Origin: Tsukamurella sp. PLM1
GTDB taxonomy: Bacteria; Actinomycetota; Actinomycetes; Mycobacteriales; Mycobacteriaceae
Assembly (NCBI RefSeq): GCF_023168325.1
Contig: NZ_AP025688.1
Location: forward strand, 868,001 to 932,000
DNA: 64,000 nt
Reading direction: 5' to 3'
Shown: positions 1 through 8,672 of the stretch, one piece after another
Position numbering within the stretch: the stretch's first letter is position 1
How the letters are laid out: each line of letters starts with the position of its first letter
The notes under the pieces: generated by a model
What the model saw: only the letters and a program-made list of their open reading frames with translations
Database searches by the model: none
Told to the model about the DNA's origin: nothing
Made by a program: the position numbers and the translations under genes

Positions 1-1
1 G

Positions 2-292
2 CTCGACCACGTCCCGGGCAGCCTGCTGCTGGAGGCGGCGCGTCAGTTCGCCGTGTGCGCGGCGGGTTCTGCGTCGCGGCGGGCGGCAACCCTGCGCAGC
101 CGGTTCGACGCGTTCGTCGAGCTCGACGTCCCGACCACGTGCCACGCCCGGATCGTCCCGCCCGCCGCGGGTTCCGGCCCCGGCGACGCGCCCGATTCCG
201 TCATGGTGCGGTTCGAGCAGGCGGGCCGGACGTGCGCCGAGATCGAAGTCGAATTCGTGCCCGTCGGTGCGGAGGGCACCGGCCGGCGGTGA
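2..292 (+). CDS. AfsA-type A-factor biosynthesis hotdog protein (C-terminal part)
   Basis: This is the 3' end of a gene that begins before the window; about 96 residues are visible. It opens with LDHVPGSLLLEAARQ, which fits the conserved DHVPGMLLLEAARQ-type signature of the A-factor (gamma-butyrolactone) biosynthesis hotdog domain, where the Asp/His and Glu lie near the active site. Family members condense a beta-ketoacyl chain with dihydroxyacetone phosphate or act on related thioesters. The TGA overlaps the GTG of the next gene (GTGA), so translation of the prenyltransferase is probably coupled to it. The signature supports the family; the actual substrate is not deducible. Confidence 0.75.
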   Translation, partial: LDHVPGSLLLEAARQFAVCAAGSASRRAATLRSRFDAFVELDVPTTCHARIVPPAAGSGPGDAPDSVMVRFEQAGRTCAEIEVEFVPVGAEGTGRR

Positions 293-1214
293 AGGGGACG
301 ACGACGGCCACGGGCGTCTCTGCGGCGCGGATCGCGCGCTTCACCGCTGTCATGTACAAGCCGCACTACGCGCTGTACGGCGTGCTGTGGGTGCTGGCAC
401 TGGAGGGACTGGCCGCCCACGCCGCCGGCGCCCAGTGGCGGCCCGGCGCGGCGACCGCGGTCCGGGTCGCGGTGGTGGCGATCGTGCTGCTGTACCTGCG
501 CATGGTCGACGAGCAGAAGGACCTCGCCTACGATCGCGTGCACAATCCCGATCGACCGCTGGTGACGGGAGCCGTCACCGCTGCGGACCTGCGGGCGGCG
601 ATGGCGGTGATCGCGGCCGCCGCACTCGCGGCCTCCGCGGCCCTGTCGGTCGGCTCCGCCCTGGCGATCGCCGCGGTCCTGGCCTACGGGCTGCTGCTGT
701 GGGTGCTGGAGGCGCGGTGGCCGCCGATGGGGGCGTCGGTGACGCTCAACCTGGTGGTCACCTACCCGGTGCAGCTGCTCGTGACCGGCTACGTCCTGGT
801 GTCAGCCATGGATACGGGGCAGGTCCCGGCGTCCGGCCGGGCCTGGTGGGCCGCGGTCGTGTTCGCCGGTGCGTTCCTGCAGTTCGAGTTCGCGCGCAAG
901 ACCTCTCGCGCGCCGCACCCCGGCGAGGCGTACTACTCGAGCGAGCTCGGCGTGCGCGCGAGCGCGGCGTTGGGCCCGCTCTGCGCGACGGTGGCGGTGT
1001 TCGCCGCGGTGGCGCTGATCCGCCCGTGGGAGCACACCGGCGGTGATGCCTTGCTCGCCTGGGCACCCGTGGCGCTGTGCGCGCTCCCCGCTGCGGGTGC
1101 CGCACGGTTCGCCCGGTCCCGGAGACCGAGTATCCCGTGGTGCCGGCCCTGCTGTTCGTGTTGGCGCTGTACGCGGTGCTCATCGCCGTCGCCCTGGTGG
1201 TGCCGGCCCGGTGA
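289..1214 (+). CDS. UbiA-like membrane prenyltransferase (one frameshift)
   Basis: Polytopic membrane protein. The motif RMVDEQKDLAYDRVHNPDRP is the Asp-rich diphosphate/Mg2+ site of the UbiA superfamily (DExKD followed by PxRP), and hydrophobic helices follow to the end. The GTG start at 289 overlaps the stop of the AfsA-like gene. The frame breaks near 1118-1120: one more C in that C-run joins the upstream frame to PETEYPVVPALLFVLALY and a natural stop at 1212. Beside the AfsA-like, P450 and glycosyltransferase genes it suggests a prenylated or polyketide-like product, but the acceptor is unknown. Confidence 0.7.
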
Positions 1215-1215
1215 T

Positions 1216-1238
1216 CGCGTACGGTTCAGGCGTACGCG
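1216..1238. terminator. Hairpin between convergent genes
   Basis: CGCGTACG (1216-1223) and its exact complement CGTACGCG (1231-1238) flank a 7-nt loop. It lies just between the prenyltransferase stop and the P450 stop on the other strand, as expected for a bidirectional terminator. There is no U-tract, which is common in high-GC actinobacteria. Confidence 0.6.
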
Positions 1239-2590
1239 CGGGGCCCGAGCACGACGGGCAGGGCCGACGGTGCCGGGACGAAGTCCGTCGTCGACGGTCG
1301 CGGGTCGCCGCCGACGGGCCGCGGATCGCGGCTCGAGTACAGCGCCGCGGTCGCCAGCAGGATGATCGTGATCGCGAAATTGCTGCCCGGGCAGTGGCGT
1401 TCGCCCACCCCGAAGGGCAGGACCGCCCGCTTGTCGATCTCGTGGGCGCGTTCCGCCGTCCACCGGTCGGGGTCGAACCGCTCGGGTTCCGGGTAGTACC
1501 GCGGGTCGTGGTGCACCAGGTACGGGCTGTAGACGATCATCGCGTCGGCGGGCAGCGCGAGCGTCGTCCCGTCGGGGCCGGCGGCGTCACCCGTGCCGAA
1601 CACCACCTCGCCGTCGGCGTTCTGCGAGCTGATCCACGGCCCCCACATGCGCAGCGTCTCCTGCACCACACGGCGCAGGTATTCGAGCCGGGGCAGGTGT
1701 TCGGGTGCGACGGGGCCGGCCCCGACCACGTCGTCCACCTCGGCCCGCACCCGCGCGGCGACAGCACCGTCGGACATGATCTCGTGCCAGACCCACGCGA
1801 GGATCGACGCGGTGGACCCTACGCCCGCCGCGACCATGAGGATCAGTTCGTCGATGATCTCGTCGTCGGACAGCCGCACACCGGTCTCGGGATCGACGTG
1901 CGCGACCAGTGCCGAGAGCACATCATGCCTGTCCCGGTCGGACGCGCGGTACGCGGCGACGACGGCGCCGATCTCGGTCCGCAGTGCGGCCGCGCTCGTA
2001 GCGAAGCGGCGGTTGGCGCGCACCCGGAGTCGCTGCACCGAGGCGGGCAGGGCGCCGCGCACGATCACCTGCGAGAGCAGCCACGGCATGTCCTGCCGGA
2101 TGCGGTCGGCCGCGGCGGCGCCGAGGTCGGCGGTGAACAGCGTGGAGGTCACGGTGCGCAGGATCAGGCCGTGGGCCTGCGTCCGCAGGTCGACGCGGCG
2201 GTCGAACGGCAGGGATTGGGCCCAGTCGTCGGCGATCGTCGCGGCGGTGCCTGCGTACTCCGCGATCCGGCCGCTGCGCAGGGCGGGGGCGATCATCCTG
2301 CGGCGCAACTCGTGTGCCTCGCCGCTCAGCACGTTCGTCGCGGCGCGGACCGCCTCGTGCATGGACTCCTGGACGTCGCGGCGGTGGAACTCGCCGGCGG
2401 TGCGGAAGCCTACCTCGCGGATCAGCTCCGGGGTGGTGAGCACATAGGCCCGCTCGGGCCCCAGGTCCAGCCGCACGACGGCCCTCCCGGCCCAGGTCGC
2501 GGATGAAGTTCAGGCCCCTACGCAGAGCGATCACGCTGTGCCCCAGCGCCGGGAGCGCGCCGGGCGCGACCGGGACCTCGGTCGGCCGGG
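1226..2590 (-). CDS. Cytochrome P450
   Basis: A P450 monooxygenase of about 440 residues. Visible marks are the I-helix segment AAGVGSTAS (oxygen-binding groove), the K-helix ETLRMW (ExxR), the PERF-type segment PEPERFDPDRW and the haem loop FGVGERHCPGSNFA with the cysteine ligand. The N-terminal APGALPALGH segment lies in a different frame from the rest; a shift near 2482-2487 separates RDLGREG from VVRLDLGPE. No ATG or GTG is visible before APGALP, and the upstream glycosyltransferase reads straight into it in the same frame, so the 5' boundary is approximate. It probably hydroxylates the product of this cluster. Confidence 0.85.
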
Positions 2591-3819
2591 AGGGCAGCGC
2601 GGTGCGTCGATGCGCGCGCCGCGTGATCAGCTCCCGGTACAGCGCCTCGATCTCGTCGGTCCGCGCGGACTGGGTCACGTCGGCGCCCGCGGCGGCCCCG
2701 CGGGCGGTCGCCAGGAGCTCCGGACGCGCACGCAGATCCGCCAGCGCGTCGGCGATCGCCGCCGCGGAGGCGTCTCGCGTCCGGAATCCGGCACCGTCGG
2801 GTACGTTCTCGGCGAGGTCCGGATCGCAGTACAGCAGAGGCGTTCCCACCGCCATGGACTCGAGCGCCACCAGGCCCTGTGTCTCGTACCCCGACGAGTT
2901 GAACACCACGAGGTCGTGATCGCTCATGGCCGCCAGGACCTCGGCGCGCCCGACCCGGCCCCGCACCCGCACCCGCCCCTCGGCGCCGGCGAGCGCACGC
3001 GCGTCGGCCAGCAGCGGACCGTCGCCGAGGACGTCCAGCGCGACGCCCGGCGTGGCGAGCACCGCCTCGATGGCCTGCAGCGGCCGCTTCTCCGGCGAGA
3101 GCCGTCCGCACCACACGGCGCGCAGGTGACCGTCGGGATGGCCGACGGTGCCGCCCGTCCCGCCCGGCAGGAGCGCTGCGTCGATCCCGCCGGAGATCAC
3201 CCGCAGATCGCTGTCGAGGCCGTGCTCGCGGAGCCGTGCGGCGAAGTGCGCGGTGGGTGCGATCACCGCATCCGCGGTCCGCGCCTGCGCGATCATCACC
3301 CGCCAGGCATTGTGCGCGGCAGCGGATTCCGGGACATCGGGGATGCCGTCGCGATGCGGGACGAAGGCGGAGTGCAGCACGCGCAGCGCCAGCGCCGAGG
3401 CGGACGGGTTGGGCGCGGTGGCGGCGAGGAACTCGTCGTCCCGGCTGTGCATCGTCTGCACCAGTGGGACGCGGTGCCGGGCAGCGGCTCACGCCGATCG
3501 CGGCGACGCCGTAGGTGGTGTGCACGTGCACCAGGTCCACGCCGTCGCGCGCGGACAGCGCCTCGTCCACGATGCGGGTGTTCGCGCGGGAGGGGAGGAC
3601 CGCGGGAAATCCGTTGGACCGCAGTCCCGGCAGGGGGCGCAGCGCCACGATGTCCGGGTCTGCGGCGCCCGGCTGCTCTCCCGGCGGCGTGAACAGGGTG
3701 ACGCGGTGCCCGCGGCGCTCGAGTTCGCGCCGCTGGTCGTTCACCGAGTTCTGAATCCCGCCCAGCGTTCCCGGGTGGAAGTCGGAGAACATCGCGACGT
3801 GCAGGCCGTCTCCATCCAT
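2591..3819 (-). CDS. GT4-type glycosyltransferase (frameshifted)
   Basis: GT-B fold glycosyltransferase. The N-terminus MFSDFHPGTLGGIQN carries the donor-domain glycine loop seen in PimB/PimC-like mannosyltransferases. The C-terminal half has VWCGRLSPEKRPLQAIEAV, GDGPLLADA and the ExxGLVALESMAVGTPLL motif whose acidic residues contact the nucleotide sugar. The two halves are in different frames; the break lies at about 3485-3495 and needs +2 or -1 nt, possibly a lost GC dinucleotide. The ATG at 3819 is the only sensible start. Its C-terminus runs without a stop into the P450. Confidence 0.8.
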
Positions 3820-3857
3820 ACCCCGACGATAACCACATCCGACGAGAGGTGCGAGAA

Positions 3858-5138
3858 GTGAAGATAGCGATCCCGCTGACGGGGACCCGCGGCGACGTCC
3901 AGCCCGCCGTCGCGCTGGGGCTGGAGCTGCGTCGCCGCGGGCACGACGTGCTCGTCGGTGCGCCGCCGAACCTCGTCGAGTTCACCGAGCGCGCCGGACT
4001 CGACGCCGTGCCCTGCGGACCGGATGTGGCACAACTGTATTCGTCGGAGGAGGGGCAGCGGGCACTGGCGGCTGGTAGCAGCCTGCAGTTGATGCGGATG
4101 GTCGGCAAGCAGATGGACGAGTACGGCGCGCGGTTCAATCGCGAGGTGATCGAGGTGTGCCGCGGGGCCGACGTGGTGGTGTCCACGCTGCTCACCGAGG
4201 ACCGCGCGGCGTCGGTCACGGAGGCGAGCGACACCCCACTGGTCACGATGCACGGGTTTCCCGGCAGGGCCTCGCGGGCCTACCCGTTCCCCGGCGCGCT
4301 GCCGCCGGACCGCACGTACCCGGGCGTCGTCAACGCGCTGACGTGGGGCGTGTCGGAGAACGTGCGGCGGCTGGCGTTCCTCAAGCACCTCGCTGCCCTG
4401 CGTAAGGACCTCGGCCTCCGGTTCTCGGCCGCGACCCCGTCGGAGACGCTGGCGAAACGCGGTGTGCCGGAGGTGCAGATCTACGATCCGGCGTTCGTGC
4501 CGGGCCTCGCCGAGGAGTGGGACGAGCGGCGGCCCCTGGTCGGCTTCCTCGAACTGGGGCGGGAGGCGCGCGAGGCGATCGGCGAGGGGGCGGACCAGCA
4601 CGTCCAGGTGCTCGAATGGATCGACGCGGGTGAGCCGCCGCTGTACTGCGGGTTCGGCAGCATGCCCATCCGGGACGCCGCGTCGACCGTCGCGATGGTC
4701 GAGCGCGTGGCCCGCTCGCTCGACCGGCGAGTGCTGGTCAGCGCGGGGTGGAGCGACCTCGCGGCACGCGAGTCGCGGGCGGGCGACCGCGTGCACTACG
4801 TGGGCGCGGTGGCGCACGACGTGGTGTTCGAGCGCTGCGCAGCGGCCGTGCACCACGGCGGCATCGGCACCACGTTCGAGAGCCTGCGGGCCGGCCTGCC
4901 GACGCTGGTGTGCTCGGTGTCGTTCGACCAACCCATGTGGGGCGGCCAGCTCACTCGCATGGGCGTGGGCGCGCACGTCCCGTTCGTCGAGCTCGACGAG
5001 GTCCGGCTCACCGCCGGGCTGCGTACGGTGCTGCGGCCGGACACCGTCCGGCGGGCGCGCGACCTCGGCGCCCGCCTGCGTGCCCGCACCGACGCCACGA
5101 CGCGAACCGCCGCGATCGTGGAGGCCGCCGCGCGCTGA
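3858..5138 (+). CDS. UGT-like glycosyltransferase (GT1 family)
   Basis: About 426 residues. The N-terminus IAIPLTGTRGDVQPAVALG is typical of GtfA/sterol-glucosyltransferase-like GT1 enzymes, and the C-terminal acceptor/donor region has AAAVHHGGIGTTFESLRAGLP, the His-Gly-Gly nucleotide-sugar signature. I prefer the GTG at 3858, giving VKIAIPLTG, because GAGAGG at 3843-3848 is well spaced from it; a GTG at 3849 is the alternative. It is divergent from the GT4-type gene with only a 30-bp gap and probably glycosylates a lipid or secondary metabolite. Confidence 0.85.
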   Translation: MKIAIPLTGTRGDVQPAVALGLELRRRGHDVLVGAPPNLVEFTERAGLDAVPCGPDVAQLYSSEEGQRALAAGSSLQLMRMVGKQMDEYGARFNREVIEVCRGADVVVSTLLTEDRAASVTEASDTPLVTMHGFPGRASRAYPFPGALPPDRTYPGVVNALTWGVSENVRRLAFLKHLAALRKDLGLRFSAATPSETLAKRGVPEVQIYDPAFVPGLAEEWDERRPLVGFLELGREAREAIGEGADQHVQVLEWIDAGEPPLYCGFGSMPIRDAASTVAMVERVARSLDRRVLVSAGWSDLAARESRAGDRVHYVGAVAHDVVFERCAAAVHHGGIGTTFESLRAGLPTLVCSVSFDQPMWGGQLTRMGVGAHVPFVELDEVRLTAGLRTVLRPDTVRRARDLGARLRARTDATTRTAAIVEAAAR

Positions 5139-5213
5139 CGCTGCGGTCGGGCAGGCCAGTCGTCCCCGACTGGCTCTGTACTCCGATGCCGGTCCGACGC
5201 GAGGATCGACGCC

Positions 5214-5918
5214 GTGATCATTTCGTGGACCGCCGTGGCGGGGATGGTGGTGACGGCGTTGGCGATGGTGCTCACGCCTGGGCCGAACATGATCTATCTG
5301 GTGTCGCGCAGTATCGGACAGGGGCGCGCGGCCGGCCTGATCTCGCTGGCGGGCACCGCGGTCGGGTTCGTCGTCTATCTCACCCTGGCGAACGTCGGGC
5401 TCGCGGTGGTCTTCGTCGCGGTGCCGTGGCTCTTCATGGGGTTCAAGGCCGCTGGCGCGTTGTACCTCGGCTACCTCGCCTTCCAAGCGCTGCGCCCCGG
5501 CGGTCGCGGGCTGTTCGAGACCACGGATCTGCCGCGCGATTCCGCTCGGAAGCTCTTCCGGATGGGGCTGCTGACCAATCTGCTCAACCCGAAAGCGGCG
5601 ATCATGTACCTCGCGCTGATCCCGCAGTTCATCGACCCGACGCGTGGGCACACCACAGCGCAGGGCTTCCTGCTGGGCGGCATCCAGATCACGGTGTCGA
5701 TGGTGGTCAACGCCGCGATCGTGGTCGCGGCGGGCGCGGTGGCGGCGCTCGTCGCGCGGCGCCCCGCGTGGGCGGTGTGGCAGCGCCGGATCACCGGCAC
5801 GATGCTCGGCGCCGTCGCCCTGCTGCTCGCCCGCGAGGTCCCGCAGCGCGCCGCGTGTGAGCCCGTCGAGCTCACTAGGGCACGATCCTTTCTGCAGCCA
5901 TGTTCGGTATGGTTGTGA
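5214..5918 (+). CDS. LysE/RhtB-family amino-acid exporter
   Basis: Integral membrane exporter with about six hydrophobic helices. LTPGPNMIYLVSRSIGQGR near residue 21 and the GLLTNLLNPKAAIMYLALIPQF segment (quoted residues NLLNPKA are the key part) are typical of the LysE/RhtB family, which exports amino acids or related small molecules by proton exchange. The family usually ends soon after the segment LLLAREVPQR; here a 20-residue tail continues into what looks like the left edge of the IS110 element, so the true C-terminus may have been replaced by the insertion. Confidence 0.8.
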   Translation: MIISWTAVAGMVVTALAMVLTPGPNMIYLVSRSIGQGRAAGLISLAGTAVGFVVYLTLANVGLAVVFVAVPWLFMGFKAAGALYLGYLAFQALRPGGRGLFETTDLPRDSARKLFRMGLLTNLLNPKAAIMYLALIPQFIDPTRGHTTAQGFLLGGIQITVSMVVNAAIVVAAGAVAALVARRPAWAVWQRRITGTMLGAVALLLAREVPQRAACEPVELTRARSFLQPCSVWL

Positions 5919-5929
5919 TCTCTCGGTTC

Positions 5930-6110
5930 CGGCGGGTGCACGGCCTATCGTGCATGCCCTTCGAGGGCCAGTGTGAGTACTGCCGGCTCCGCCGGGCCGG
6001 GAGCCGCGGACCGGCATCAGGAACACGCCCCGTAGAGGGCCGATTAGTGAGCTTCCGGCAGCGTCTCCCCACTCCGAGCAGATCTCGTGATGACGTGCGA
6101 GGGAGAGTTG
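5930..6110 (+). ncRNA. Candidate IS110 bridge RNA region
   Basis: The 5' non-coding segment of the element is about 200 nt and contains consecutive hairpins: TGCACG/CGTGCA (5937-5942 with 5949-5954, loop of 6), GCCCT/AGGGC (5956-5960 with 5964-5968, 3-nt loop) and GGCTCC/GGAGCC (5985-5990 with 6000-6005, loop of 9). IS110 recombinases are known to use a structured RNA from this position to pair donor and target DNA. The hairpins are seen in the sequence; the bridge-RNA role is inferred from family and position. The target- and donor-binding loops were not resolved. Confidence 0.45.
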
Positions 6111-6111
6111 T

Positions 6112-7309
6112 ATGTTCGTCGGCTGGGACTGGGGCAACACAGCCCATGACATGACTGTTATCGACGACAACGGCGTCAAGGTGCATCGTTCGGCGGTACC
6201 GCATTCCGAGGCTGGGATCTCCGCTGCGATCGCCCGGTTGGCCGAGGTCGGTGACCCTGCGGATCTTCCGGTGGCGATCGAGACCACCCGCGGTCTGGTC
6301 GTTGACCGATTGACTGCGGCGGGTCATCCGGTGATTCCGGTGCATCCCAACGCTTTCCATGCCGCTCGCCCGCGGTGGGGTGCTGCACGGGCGAAGACCG
6401 ACCCGGGGGATTCGTTCAAGCTCGCCGACTACGCCCGCACCGACGGGCACCGCCTGGCCAGGTTGCGACCCACCCGACCGGCAACCTTGAGCTGCAAGCC
6501 CTGACGCGTGCTCGTGGCGATCAGCTGGAGCTGCGGATCGCGGCGGTCAACCAGCTCGCGGCCCTGCTCGATCAGTACTGGCCCGGCGGCAAAACCGTGT
6601 TCGCCGCTCTGCACTCGGCGATCGCCCTGGCGTTCCTCACCCGCTACCCGACCGCCGCCTCCGCGGCGAAGCTCACCGCCAAGCAACTCGAATCGTTCTG
6701 CGCCAAGCACGGCTACAGCGGACGCCGTCCCGGCGCTGAGCTGCTCGCTCGCCTGCGGACGGCACCGACACCGGTCGGCATCATCGGCGACGAGGTCATC
6801 GGGCAGGTGATTACCGCCCAGGTCAATGTCGTCCGAGCGCTGCAAGCCAGCATCGACGAGCTCGACAAGGCTATCGCAGGGAAGTTGCGCAGCACCCCTA
6901 TGCGGCTGTGCTTGCAGATCTTCCGCGCATCGGCACGCTGAATCTCGCGCAGGTCATCGGCGAGGTCGGACCGATCCTCGAACGCGCCACCAGCTTCGAC
7001 CAACTCGCCGCAGAGACCGGCATCGCGCCGATCACCCGCGCCTCCGGCAAAAGCCACGTCGTCGGGTTCCGGCACGCCACCAACCGGCGCGCCCGCCAAG
7101 CCCTGCACACCTGGTTCGACAACAGCCGCCACGGCGACCCCTGGGCCCGGCAACGCTACGCCGACGCCCGCGCCCGCGGGCAGCGTCACCCACACGCCCT
7201 GCGCACCCTCGGACGGTCCTGGCTGCGCATCATCTGGGCATGCTGGCAGACCCGGACGGCCTACGACCCCCAGCACCGAACCGCCCGAAATGCACCAATC
7301 GCGGCGTAG
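6112..7309 (+). CDS. IS110-family transposase (two frameshifts)
   Basis: N-terminal RuvC-like DEDD domain: VGWDWGN (first Asp), VAIETTRG (Glu) and KTDPGDSFKLADYARTDGH (Asp pair). The C-terminal transposase_20 part includes LPRIGTLNLAQVIGEVG and AAETGIAPITRASGK, the serine-containing region of the family. The protein is spread over three frames. One extra C at 6469-6471 and one at about 6890 would restore a single reading frame of about 400 residues, the normal family length. Because the same kind of error occurs across the window, the transposase may in fact be intact. Confidence 0.85.
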
Positions 7310-7344
7310 GGGTTGACTCAGGAATCTCACACGGCGACGGAGGT

Positions 7345-7496
7345 CACATGGCGAATCCGCCGTCGGTGACCGCCTGCGCCGCGGTGACCGCCTGCGCCGC
7401 GGCGACCGCGGACGCCAATTCGGCGGGGCCGCGCACTGTTCGATCAGGCCAGTGCCCGACGAAGTCGTCGCCCTTGAGGGCTTGAAGGAATCCGCA
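7345..7496 (-). other. Short unrecognised ORF or gene remnant
   Basis: Downstream of the thioesterase on the minus strand a frame reads ...GDDFVGHWPDRTVRGPAELA, then AVAAAQAVTAAQAVTDGGFAM and stop. No good start is visible in frame; an ATG just after the thioesterase stop is in another frame. It could be a roughly 50-codon gene with homopolymer errors or the remnant of a gene cut by the IS110 insertion. I recognise no family. Confidence 0.3.
7366..7401. repeat. 18-bp tandem duplication
   Basis: GTGACCGCCTGCGCCGCG occurs twice in direct succession (7366-7383 and 7384-7401). On the minus strand it is in frame with the short ORF and duplicates AAQAVT, so it looks like a simple in-frame slippage duplication. 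Confidence 0.9.
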
Positions 7497-7499
7497 TGA

Positions 7500-7943
7500 T
7501 CAGCCCACCTGGTACGTGCCCGTGGCGCTGGCCACCAGTGCGTCCGCCGTCGCGGAGTACATGTCGCAGCGCACGTGGCTGGTCCTCCGGCCGGTGGACA
7601 GGCGGTGCGCGCGTACGCGCAGGCCGTCCTCGACGAGCGGGGCGACGAAGTTGATCGACAGCGATGCGGTCACACCGCGGAGCTTGTCGGGTACCGGGCG
7701 TCCGGCCCAAGCGGCGACCATCACGCCGATGTCGGCGGCCGCCGCGATCACCCCGCCGTGCATCATCGTCCCGACCGTCGTCAGGTCGGGCCGGTAGGGC
7801 ACGAGGAGGGTGGCGGCACCGTCGGAGATCTCCTCCAACCGGACGCCGAGGAGTGCGACGAACGGCGACGCGGGCACGAACTGCCGCATGATCGCGGAGC
7901 CGTCCGCGGCGCCGTCGTCGAGTTGATCGGGCGAGATGGTCAT
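7500..7943 (-). CDS. PaaI-type hotdog thioesterase
   Basis: 147 residues with a single hotdog fold. TVGTMMHGGVIAAAADIG is the HGG-containing helix start typical of PaaI/YbgC-like acyl-CoA thioesterases, and the later strands (GVTASLSINFVAPL) follow the family pattern. It would hydrolyse an acyl- or aroyl-CoA in the cytoplasm. It is divergent from a TetR gene with two palindromes in the 50-bp gap and is probably repressed by that regulator. Confidence 0.85.
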   Translation of the reverse strand: MTISPDQLDDGAADGSAIMRQFVPASPFVALLGVRLEEISDGAATLLVPYRPDLTTVGTMMHGGVIAAAADIGVMVAAWAGRPVPDKLRGVTASLSINFVAPLVEDGLRVRAHRLSTGRRTSHVRCDMYSATADALVASATGTYQVG

Positions 7944-7954
7944 GAGTATTCTCC

Positions 7955-7993
7955 TAGTTCAACTATGAAAACGAAGTTCGACTATGATAGTCG
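7955..7993. promoter_or_regulatory. TetR-type operator pair
   Basis: Two odd palindromes sit between the divergent thioesterase and TetR genes: TAGTTcAACTA (7955-7965) and CGACTATgATAGTCG (7979-7993). The segments GTTCAACTATGA and GTTCGACTATGA also form a direct repeat 20 bp apart. They are likely sites for the adjacent regulator and cover both promoters. Confidence 0.6.
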
Positions 7994-7994
7994 C

Positions 7995-8606
7995 ATGGAA
8001 TCGTTGCTGGCGGAACCCTCGGACCGGCGTCGTCGCCGCACCCGCGCCGCCCTGCTGGATGCGGCGCACGTGTTGTTCGCGGGCCCCGGTGGCTACCGCG
8101 GCACCTCGGTGGACCAGCTGGCCGCACACGCCGATGTGGCACTGACCAGCATCTACTCGAACTTCCCGGGTGGGAAGGCGGACCTGTACGCGGTGCTGGC
8201 CTGCCGGGTGGGGAGCGAACACGTCGCCGCGATGGAGGCTGCGGTCTCGGGCGCAGCGGGAGCCGAGGCCGCGCGCAGGGCCTTCGACGAGTACCTCGAC
8301 TTCCATCATCGCGAGCCGATCGCGTTCCGCCTCCTCGGGCTCACCGACGTGCACGGTGAGGACTCCGACACGGTGCGCGCCGCCCGGGTGGAGGTGCGCG
8401 GCTACCTCGCGCGGGCGCTGGACGCGGTGATCGCGGCGGTCGGGGAGCCCGCCGATGCGGCCCGCGCCGAGGTGATCCAGTGCTGGGCCGGGATCAACGG
8501 GCTCCTCGCGCTCTCCGCGCGCGGCCTGATCGGGCCGGCCGAGGCGAATGACCTCATCGACGAGGTCCGGAGCCGGTGCGCGGCACGTCTCGCCGCGGCG
8601 GAGTGA
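7995..8606 (+). CDS. TetR-family regulator
   Basis: About 203 residues. The N-terminal helix-turn-helix is RAALLDAAHVLFA...GTSVDQLAAHADVALTSIYSNF, the standard TetR DNA-binding domain; the C-terminal ligand domain has HREPIAFRLLGLTD. The ATG at 7995 follows a perfect operator palindrome immediately, leaving no room for a ribosome site, so the message may be leaderless; an in-frame ATG at 7965 is the alternative. It probably represses itself and the divergent thioesterase. Confidence 0.85.
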   Translation: MESLLAEPSDRRRRRTRAALLDAAHVLFAGPGGYRGTSVDQLAAHADVALTSIYSNFPGGKADLYAVLACRVGSEHVAAMEAAVSGAAGAEAARRAFDEYLDFHHREPIAFRLLGLTDVHGEDSDTVRAARVEVRGYLARALDAVIAAVGEPADAARAEVIQCWAGINGLLALSARGLIGPAEANDLIDEVRSRCAARLAAAE

Positions 8607-8672
8607 AACCGCGGTCGTTCAGCCACGGATGGCGCAGGAGACCAACCGCAGTTTCGCGCGCGGCCCATGAGC

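Larger units (their letters stand above)
5886..7330 (+). mobile_element. IS110-family insertion sequence (ends approximate)
   Basis: The element is recognised from its DEDD-type transposase. IS110 elements lack the usual terminal inverted repeats, so the ends are estimated: left near the LysE tail, right just after the transposase stop where GGGTTGACTCAGGAATCTC occurs. The longer non-coding segment is 5' of the transposase, the arrangement of the IS110 subgroup as opposed to IS1111. None of the over-represented GCACCGTCG words of the host DNA occurs inside it, consistent with recent arrival. Confidence 0.7.

Noticed and set aside
3741-6287. An 848-codon minus-strand open frame
   Set aside because: It lies opposite the GT1 glycosyltransferase, LysE and transposase genes, has no domain and begins inside the IS element.
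8607-8672. Terminator hairpin between the TetR gene and prfC
   Set aside because: GAAACCGCGG and CCGCAGTTTC could pair but with a mismatch and a loop over 30 nt, too weak to list.
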